A stretch of DNA of 64,000 bases, from contig JAJHZJ010000009.1 of assembly GCA_023548195.1 (NCBI GenBank), positions 3,426,501-3,490,500 on the forward strand. Reading direction: 5' to 3'. This DNA is from Bettongia penicillata ogilbyi. Its lineage: Eukaryota > Chordata > Mammalia > Diprotodontia > Potoroidae. Position 1 is the stretch's first letter. Every line of letters starts with the position of its first letter. The notes below the pieces were generated by a model that was given only the letters and a program-made list of their open reading frames with translations, did no database searches and was not told where the DNA came from. Made by a program: the position numbers and the translations under genes. Below, piece after piece: positions 56,060-64,000 of this stretch.

Positions 56060-56215
56060 ATGTCCACTGTCAATTAGGAGTGTGACCTTGAGCAAGTAAC
56101 CTAGCCCTCAGATCCCTCTTGCGTAGAAATAATAATTTGTTTACCTAAAGATAGAGATCAAGGATCTCTTGAGTACCTCCCAGATACAAGATATTTAACT
56201 CTATGATTCTATGGT
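56060..56215 (+). mobile_element. MIR-type SINE
   Basis: 'tgtgaccttgagcaagtaac' and 'ttaactctatgattctatgg'. Confidence 0.65.
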
Positions 56216-56609
56216 CTCTGTATGAGATCATATAGTTTTGTATCTTCCACCAACTAGGACATTCCTAAAGATTATGACCAGACTTCCTGATCTGAACAAC
56301 TCATTGTCATTGTAACTAAGGGAATCTAAGTACAACAAATGTTCTGGGGCAATACCCCACTGGGAAACATAAAGAAATAGGATGACGGGCACAAGTCAAA
56401 TGGTATCTTGTGCTCTTGGACTGCCAAAGAACTTGAATGATTTATTACATCACTGTCTACTATAGCTTCATTTACCTGTATGTCTTCTCCTTTCACCCCA
56501 CTATCCCTCACACTACAATCCTTAGACCTTTGACTTATACCTGTAGTGTCTGCCTTATGTATACCACACATTTAATAAATCTCTTTTGAATTAAATACCT
56601 ATACAAGAT

Positions 56610-56740
56610 TCTGGGATCTCTAAGCATTCAATAAATATCTGAGACAAATAAATACTGGGTGCCCAGCATTGGATTAAGCACTGGTGATGCAAATGAAAAA
56701 AATCAAAGGAGTCACTGTTTTCAAAGAGTCATGCTGGATT
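56610..56740 (-). mobile_element. L2 3' end
   Basis: 'gggtgcccagcattggatta' and 'agcactggtgatgcaaatg'. Confidence 0.5.
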
Positions 56741-57469
56741 TTAGGGGAGAAAATACTTAGAGCTAGAAAGATCTCAAAATCCTGAGGCTTATTCAGGGCC
56801 TCAGAATCTGAGGATGGATCAGCATGTCAGGATGCATTGATTTGGAAGGCATAAAGGCATGGACTATGGTAAAGAATGGTGGACCTTAAGATTCATTGAC
56901 AAGGGAAATGGTAAGTGAATCCTGGTGATCCTTTATCTCACCAGAAGGACTGTAATTGGTGACTCCCCAGCTCATACGATTATTATAAATTAGGGACTAG
57001 GCATGAGATACTGAGTGGAGTGAGATTCTAAGGACTCTCTTTCAAAAATGTGGGAGGGTATTGATATCTATCCAGAAAGGAGGAAGGGGAAATGGGAATT
57101 GGAAGGATGGTCTGGGAAGAAAGCTGCCCCCTACCCCAACTAGTGACACTTCTGCTTGGCTGCATTGGTGAGGTCTGGGGAAAGATAGAAAAAAAATGGG
57201 ATTATTCTTAACTTTTCAGCTCACTAAAAGACTTAAGATCTTAACTTGGTCCTTTATGTTTTGGGAAAGGGTACTGAATTAATAGGCAATCAAAGGTAAC
57301 TATAAATACTTCCATCCTATCTGTACCTTGTGTAGGTAGACACCTACAAAATACTTCCAGAGGGCAAGCAAGCCATTTTGCTGAATTTCTCTTGGAATGT
57401 GCAAGTGGGCTCACTAAAAAATGGTAGTATGTGTAGTACTAGTACACCAAGAAGTAAAACTATGAAATT
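56741..57469. other. Intergenic, nothing recognised
   Basis: No supported feature. Confidence 0.4.
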
Positions 57470-57665
57470 GTAGACTGAATGGCACAAGGGAAAGAATTTT
57501 GACTCTGAAATCAGAGGAACTTGGGTCAAACTGTGCTTATCACTCTTATCAAATGTGTAAACTTGAGAAGTCACAACTTTCATATGCTTTGGTTTTCTTA
57601 TCTATAAAATAAGAGTTTGGGACTAGATGGCCTCAGAGATTCCTCTCAGCTCTAGATCTATGATA
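57470..57665 (+). mobile_element. MIR-type SINE
   Basis: 'gactctgaaatcagaggaac', 'gactagatggcctcagagat' and 'agctctagatctatgatact'. Confidence 0.75.
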
Positions 57666-58819
57666 CTAAATCAAGCAAGTTTGGTTTTAACCATTCATTT
57701 TCCCTGTCTACAGCCGTTTCTTCCAAATGTTCTTGCAACTCCTAGCCTATATCCTCTTCCTGCTTTCTGCTGGCTATCAGTACCAGGACATAAACTGATG
57801 ATTAAATGTTAGCCTATAGTCCTTTAAGGATAAAAAGATAAAAATTAGAAACTAAAAAAAATCTTCAAGATCTAAAGGAGAACTGCCACAATAATAGACT
57901 CACGAATTGACACTCTGCCCAGAGTCCCTCAAATGATATTATGTAAGTAGCTATCTTAATGTACTTTACCTTATGTGAGTCAGATGTATATAATCCCCAT
58001 TTGGTTAGCTTGAATTTTTGAATAAGAAAACTATTGTATGTCTGTCCTACTATGATTTGTTAAATTTTGGTTGAAATTGTTCAGAAAGGTGGGGGAGGGG
58101 AATAAGTCCCCTTTATTGAGCAAGGAATGGCTAACACTAAGATCATCGAAAATACTAATAGATCTTTCACCCAGACTGGCTAAAGGTTAACATTAGAAAG
58201 GATTAATTCAGTTCACCTCTTGGTATAAACTTGTACAGAGAGTGAGCTTCAAATGAGGGGGAAGTGAGTGGTATAGAAGCACAGTTTCCAGAGTACTCTT
58301 TCATTTGTTGAAGGAAGACTATAAAGGAATTTTATATTGCAGGCTTTAACATGTTACATATTTGTATTTCTAGACTTGACAACACCATAAATAAAAGCTA
58401 AAGGATCTCTTTAAAATAGAAGAAAATCCTGAAAAGGTTTATGTATTTGGGCAATGAGGCTGATTAGCATTTGTCTTTATATTTCTTTACATCTTGCCCC
58501 AGCTAGTGTGTTTTTTACTTATGCATATATACTGAGTTAATTAGAATTTATACTGTTAATTTAATGCCTATATATATTTTTAACATGACAACCTACATTC
58601 TCTTATTTATCTGTCTTTAAGGAAAGTTCACTGTTTTTCATTCCCTACCAAATCCAAAACACATTTTTTAACCTGATGATCCTTTTGACAAAATCTCAAG
58701 TAGCAGGTATAATTGTTAGAAACACATCAGCCTCCATTGTACTGACCTTCTAAACAGCCAACCAGGGAATCCTAGTCAACTCATCCTCCAAAAGTCAGGT
58801 CAGTGGGCAGAGGCCAAAT
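57666..58819. other. Repeat-poor stretch
   Basis: No gene seen. Positions 58,430-58,620 are AT-rich with 'ctgattagcatttg' and 'gagttaattagaattt'. Confidence 0.35.
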
Positions 58820-59080
58820 AGTCTACCTTTCTCATTTTATAAAGAGGAAATTGAGGCCCAAGGAGAAGTAACTTGTTCAAGATCACACAGGTCATAAGAT
58901 CATAGATTCGAAGATGGAAAAGATATTATAGGTCTTCTAGTTCAACCTCTATATTTTACAGATGAGGAAACTGAGGCACAGAGAGTGAATGATTTGCCAC
59001 AGTGAATTATCTCAGGTCACAATTGTAGTTATCAGGTCAAAATATTAACCCATGTACTTTGAATCCAGAGACAGTGTTCT
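58820..59080 (-). mobile_element. Two overlapping MIR-type SINEs
   Basis: Two cores in a row: 'ttataaagaggaaattgagg' (58,838) and 'tacagatgaggaaactgagg' (58,957), the second followed by a worn head 'actttgaatccagagacagt'. Confidence 0.7.
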
Positions 59081-61084
59081 TTTCCTTAAACCGTAGATCC
59101 AATGACTCAGAAGGTTCTTTGTCATCCTTCTCTTTCCTCTAGAAAAAGGTCAGGAAAATAAGTCTTCCTCTGGAAAATGTTCACTCTGTTGAGGTTCAGC
59201 AAAGTTCTCTCAGCACAGGGGTGAGATCAACCTTGGATCTCCTTTGAAATCATAGAAACACCAAGGAAAGCAAAAGATGGCTAAGGCTCAAGAGTGATGC
59301 CATGGTTGATAGAATTCATTAAAAAACCACATATGCATAAATCCTCTCGCTTGACTAGGAGGAAATCTCTTTGTCTTCTTCCTCACCTTCCACTCACTAT
59401 GTGGTCCTTCATATATCACAGAAATTTGCTGGTATAGCAAGTTCCAGGGAACTGTCCAAACTCTTTGTAACACTTGTTCAGAAAATATTATTTGGAAAAA
59501 GGGCAATCACTTAGGGCTTAGAAATCAGGTGTCAATAGGACTCAACTTATAGTATATCAATGCAAGGGAAAGGATCTGAGGCTACTCCCAACACCATCAC
59601 CCAAGCCCAAGAAAAAGGGAACATTGTGAGCAGGGCTATCTTTAAGTCTACCTAGAATACATCTCTCCTTAAGTGGGAAAGGATACCAGTTTGATACTAT
59701 CAAGCATACTCAAATTGAAGATACCCAGGAAGACCTTGAAGTCAAAAGTATCTTCTCCACTGCTTAAGATTCTCCCATTAGACTAATTCCTATGAGTTAA
59801 GATATTAAAAGGCTCTAAAAATGTAAATAAGTAATACTTTAAGTTATGGTGGTCTGTCAACATATTATCATGGATAGGTTTGTGAGATTGGCTTCTCTCA
59901 TCTAGAAGAGTCCTAAGGAAATGGAATGTAGAACATATATATTCTGATTATGAAACTGAAACATCTGGATCATGAAGGTTGAATTATCTGGGAGAGGGGG
60001 AAAAGACCAATTTCATCTGCTTTGCTGTTAGAGATCTAGACTTGACCAAGAGCTACCTCCTTCCATCATCTAGGTTTTTGACCAGGACCCACTCCTGATC
60101 CTTTGAAGCTACAGAAAGCTGTATTTTTTGTTGCCAATAGTTATTTCTGAAGCAGACAGAATAGAGACTTCTGTCCCTTGGACTCCATATCCATTCCTCC
60201 ACCACTCACTCCTTCCTAGGAGTCACCACAGACAGTGACTTTGAAGCTACTGGATGGAAGAGAATAGATCTTAACATTCCTTAGAGAGACAGTCCTCTCC
60301 CTGCAGAGTAAAGGAATTGTCAGGTAATTAATTAGATGAGCCCCCACTTTCCCAGTGCATGCAGTAATTACTTCTAGAAAGTGATTAAAGGGAATGTAGT
60401 TTCAGAGAGAAAAGATTTGGCTATCTGCCCCAAGAGAAGAGTCAGCTGTCAATTCCGAAGAGGACTAAGGATCTGGAAAAGAACAACAGCCTGGGACCCA
60501 GGCCTGAACCACATCTGTCCATGGCAAAAGAGGCTTAGTGCATCCACCAACCTTACCTCCCAACCCAGAACCAGTAACTTCAGGTATAGTCAAATGAGAA
60601 GCCAACACCCCACTCCACTCCACCCAAAAAGCCTTTCTCCCTGAACAGGGTGTTCCTTAGCAAAATATCAGATAATCTAATCAGAACTACACTCTGCCAT
60701 GCTCCATCTGTAGAAATGATGATGAACAGAAAATAAAACTGTGATTTACATTTTTGTCTGGTTTCTAGATCTCTGAGTTAAGTTTCATGTTAATTGGGAA
60801 AAGGGCTGAAACACATTGCTTAGGAATCTGGGGGAGGCTAGCAATTTCTTTCTCTCTGCAGAGAGAATGGGGGCCCAGCTTGAAATGAATAATTAACAGT
60901 GCCAAAACATGGGCATTCTGGGGGTCATCAGAAGGGGAAGGAGCCAGGACCAAATGTCCAATGCATACCAAGGGCTAGTGATGCAGCTGGTAGCTTCCTA
61001 CAGATTTAGCAGAGAGAGCAGCAAATAAGGTCAGGGTCAGCCAATGGGCAGCAGCCAAGATCTCCTCTGTTCTTTACCACCAGT
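59081..61084. other. Intergenic, nothing recognised
   Basis: A 2-kb stretch with no supported gene. Frames at 59,288-59,506 and 60,381-60,644 have no domain. I see no clear repeat. Confidence 0.35.
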
Positions 61085-61400
61085 GTCATTTTTTATGTTT
61101 TCCTCTTCAACCCTCTTATCCAAACCTTATTCATCCTTTAAGGCTCAACTCAAGCCCTGCCTCCTTAGTAAAACCTCTCCTGTAACCTGCACAACTCAAC
61201 CCCATCCTCAAACAAATCTCTCCCTTCAGTCAATCCTAAAACATGAAGTATGAATTCATTGGGCAGTTGGTATTTCCTTTCTTGCTTTTTAAACATCATA
61301 TCTTATATTCCTTGCCTTCTATAAGCTTCATGAAGGCAGAGCTATCGTATTCATCTTTTTAGCACCTAGCACTCCTCTATCTCTCAGGCAGTGAGTAATG
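61085..61400 (+). mobile_element. L2 3' region
   Basis: 'ctttaaggctcaactcaagc', 'tagtaaaacctctcctgta', 'gcttcatgaaggcagagcta' and 'agcacctagcactcctct' give the L2 3' order. Confidence 0.7.
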
Positions 61401-61424
61401 AATGTACAGCAATAGACAGAAGGG

Positions 61425-61535
61425 AGGAAAGAAGGGAGGAAGGAAGGAAGGAAGGAAGGAAGGAAGGAAGGAAGGAAGGAAGGAAGGAAGGAAGGAAGGA
61501 AGGAAGGAAGGAAGGAAGGAAGGAAGGAAGGAAGG
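61425..61535. repeat. (GGAA)n microsatellite
   Basis: About 25 tandem GGAA units, nearly pure over about 95 bp. Confidence 0.97.
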
Positions 61536-61789
61536 TTGAACTAGAGTACAGTAAGGGTGGGTTAGTAAAGGGGACAGTGGGGCAGAAGCTAACAAGAAAG
61601 TCAGAGTCACAAGGAAAGAACAGCAGGGCTCTTGGCCAGAGACTGGGTCACCACTATTCCTCTGCTTCTGGGCTTTTCTAAGGCTCCTATGAGGCAAGGG
61701 TCAATTACAGAGGAACTGAGCTAGACCTCTTCAGATGAGAGCATTCAGTGGGAGGTATCTGGAAAATCAAGGGAGTGCAGGGTAAAGAA

Positions 61790-62555
61790 ACCAGTAGTAA
61801 AATGGAGGTAATGACAGCACCTACCTTTTACCTCCTCTCCTCTCTTCTCTCCCCTTACTGAGAGTATTCTGCCCAAAGGAAGGTAAATTTTGATGGCCAA
61901 AACTACCTAGTTAACTTGGGGATGACTGGCTAGATTTCTTTCTCAAAGACCAAGCCTTAAACCCAATTCACTCTGGATTCCATGGATTGGACAACAATAG
62001 TCCCTGCCCAAGCACCACTTAATAGTTATTTTTTGGACCCTCCTGGCTCAGAATGAATGTCAATGGTAACTATTTCTCTTCTGGCCAGCAATCCTAAGGG
62101 TCTTGCCCTCCCAGTTTGATGCTTTTAAATTGAAGGGTCCATCCCTTGACTCACTTCTTAAAGAGACCTATTCGCTGAATGAGCATAGTCTCACTCAAAG
62201 TGAGAATCTGAAAAGACTTTAGCTTAAAAGAGTTGTGGTCTCACACGGCATCGGGGGCCAGCCCCAGTCATCCTAACAAATATCTGGCCACTGCACCCAG
62301 ATGGCTCTGGAGGACAAAGTGAGGCTGGTGACTTTCCATAGCCCCCCTCACTCAAATCAAAATCAGCTGCAAGTCATGTCATCATCTCCCTGATGTCATG
62401 ATCCTCTTTGAAAAACAAAGGTCAAACCATGACCTTCTTGGGTTTTTGTGAGGGTAAAATGAGATAATATGTATAAGATGCTTTGCAAACCTTAAGATGT
62501 TATAGAAATGCTAGCTACTGTTATCATTATTGTTATCATTGCTATTGTTGTTATT
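61790..62555 (+). mobile_element. MIR-type SINE split by an RTE-tailed repeat
   Basis: 'ggaggtaatgacagcaccta' (61,804-61,823) continues at 62,428 as 'cttcttgggtttttgtgagg' and 'gctttgcaaaccttaaga'. The break holds the insertion at 61,835-62,427. Confidence 0.6.
61835..62427 (+). mobile_element. RTE-tailed repeat, longest copy
   Basis: About 590 bp. The 3' 280 bp match the other copies ('gactcacttcttaaagagac', 'gcaagtcatgtcatcatctc', 'tttgaaaaacaaaggtcaaa'). The upstream 'ctcttctggccagcaatcct' and 'ttgccctcccagtttgatgc' match 51.6 kb. Its first about 200 bp have no partner here. Confidence 0.65.
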
Positions 62556-63595
62556 TTAAAGAAAAACTCACCCATTTCAAAACTAGAGGATCTTTCCCAT
62601 TGGCCCAAGCTAAGAGCAGTAGTAGTTTATACTCAGAAGACAAAGGGGCCTTTTAAAAATGTACCAATATCAGGTAAGCAGACTCCAGTTACCTTGGAAC
62701 ACATCCTCCACGCGTGAGATAAAGGTGAAAATAGGGGTTGGTAGAATTCCTTCAGAGTCAAAGGCTTCATTTAATTCACTCCTCAGTCCTTCTAGCTCCT
62801 TCTCCCCACTGTCACTCTCTCTTTACCTTTCCTAAGGGGCCTAAGCCTAACCTCTGGATGCCACTGCCATACCGCCCTTGGTCCCTGATTCCTGAACTCA
62901 TGAGGGAGAATTGCTACTCCCCTCCTTTCTCACCTTCTATGCCACCCCCAATCCCAGTTCCCAAGTGGTCAATGAGTAAACATCTCTAATGACAATCTTT
63001 CCCTCTTATTGCCTTCAGTATCACATGTAGATGAGTGGGAAAAGATCACAGGAGCATAGGGATGGGAGGAAAGAGCAAGAACCCAGCCATCTTTGGAGCA
63101 ACGGAAGAACATGACCAGTTGCCAAATTCCAACACTCTAAATTCTTCTAGAAAGGGAGAAAAGAAAAAACCTTGTTGATTTAAAAGTAAATGAATGACTC
63201 TTTGAGCACACTCCAAATGAATGGTTTTACCTTGGCACAGGTCCTACCTAGGAAGCCACTCCAATCACTGTCTCAAATTGCGTCTCAAATTGATGGAAGA
63301 TCTTCTTTGATGGTCATTCCTCAGCCTTTGCCGCATGTAGGAAACTAGGCAGGTGGCAAAACTATTTCATTTTTAAACCCTTTAAAATGTCATTATTAGA
63401 CATACTCTCAGTCCTGCAGAAACCAAAAGTGCGCTCAGTAATTCAATGCTCTACAGCCCAGGGGAATTGTTACACTTGACTACCTTCTTCCACCTACTTC
63501 AGTCAGTCTGCCAATAACTAGGTGAGCAAAATATATTATATGACTAAGAAGGGGGATGGAAGGGGAAAAGGAGAGGCAAAGCTGGTTGGTGTGGG
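62556..63595. other. Intergenic, nothing recognised
   Basis: No supported gene. Frames at 62,508-62,717 and 62,738-62,989 overlap the MIR end or lack domains. Confidence 0.35.
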
Positions 63596-63599
63596 GGGT

Positions 63600-64000
63600 G
63601 GTCCTTCACTTTTGGGTGATGTCTTGACTTGCATATGAATTGGATTCAAGTGAGGCAGAGTTGTGCAAAGTCATCAGTCACACTCTTTTCCAGAATCAAT
63701 GGAGTTAGTGAAGTAAAGATAACTAGTGATGGTTCAGAGCCCAGTCGAAGACCGTGGCATCTTTGATCAACTGTAAGTGCTCAATAGCTCCTGCTTAAGA
63801 CGCAATCATAGCCTTGAAACAAGTTGGTCTCATCGGCCCATTCTACTGGGAGAAGGCTTCGTATGCTTGAGATAGACATTCCCTTAAGTCACAAAGAAGT
63901 CTGAGATCTGTGGGTTGCTCTCAACCTGGTTTAGTCATCTACTGAGATGGTTTCACTAGGATGTGGTCACTGTGTATACTATAGCTTCTTGGAGCTACTA
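63600..64000 (-). mobile_element. RTE-tailed repeat, cut by the window edge
   Basis: 'ttgggtgatgtcttgacttg' and 'gattcaagtgaggcagagtt' align with the minus copy at 43.6 kb. The sequence past 63,750 ('gaagaccgtggcatctttga') is not in the other copies and may be the element's upstream part. Confidence 0.5.

Noticed and set aside
61377..61697. About 100-codon frames over the GGAA array on both strands
   Set aside because: They are simple-repeat translations (Gly-Arg-Lys-Glu or Pro-Ser-Phe-Leu).
1..64000. Endogenous retrovirus or LTR elements
   Set aside because: I saw no paired LTRs, primer-binding site, or gag/pol/env-like frames. Short LTR fragments could still be missed by eye.

Overview
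The window looks like non-coding DNA from a marsupial genome. The evidence is the repeat content. There are dozens of MIR/CORE-type and Mar1-type tRNA-derived SINEs whose tails match RTE LINEs. There are many L2 fragments, L1-clade elements whose 5' ends begin with a GCCAAGATGG motif, and HAL1 ('half-L1') elements that carry ORF1 but no ORF2. I could not fix the species, and I found no host protein-coding exon, no functional tRNA or rRNA gene and no CRISPR array. The window is best read as intergenic or intronic DNA dominated by retrotransposons.

Layout. Positions 1-23,184: L2 pieces (1-1017, 14,155-15,150, 17,035-17,305), many MIR-type SINEs, five degraded hAT-like DNA transposons, an antisense L1 3' end (16.1-16.7 kb), a degenerate RTE-like endonuclease remnant (19.1-19.7 kb) and a degenerate minisatellite (21.5 kb). 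Positions 23,185-26,241: a complete plus-strand HAL1 with an exact 16-bp target-site duplication, a CpG-rich 5' region with three tandem repeats, an uninterrupted 366-codon ORF1, a CA tract, a polypurine 3' UTR with a G-quadruplex motif, and an A-rich tail. Positions 26,242-30,335: SINE and L2 fragments and a 1.6-kb stretch with little repeat content. Positions 30,336-38,190: an antisense L1 3' end with the ORF2 C-terminus, then an old minus-strand HAL1. The old copy is split by a younger HAL1 (33,231-36,850), which appears to carry about 1 kb of 3'-transduced sequence, and by a SINE. Positions 38,191-46,363: MIR, L2 and hAT fragments. Positions 46,364-50,309: a third insertion that joins two HAL1 5' halves, probably by template jumping, and that splits an RTE-tailed repeat. 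Positions 50,588-51,385: a processed pseudogene whose parent I do not recognise. Positions 51,400-64,000: more RTE-tailed repeats, L2, MIR, a GGAA microsatellite and several repeat-poor stretches.

How the parts relate. The only reading frame with coding credentials is HAL1 ORF1, an RNA-binding chaperone that would need reverse transcriptase in trans from a full L1. The L1 ORF2 remnant at 31 kb shows that such L1s have existed in this lineage. SINEs and RTE-like elements here share a 3' end, which fits a SINE parasitising an RTE LINE. The most notable items are the apparently young intact HAL1, a conserved PIP-box-like motif at its ORF1 N-terminus, the 3' transduction, and the chimeric HAL1.
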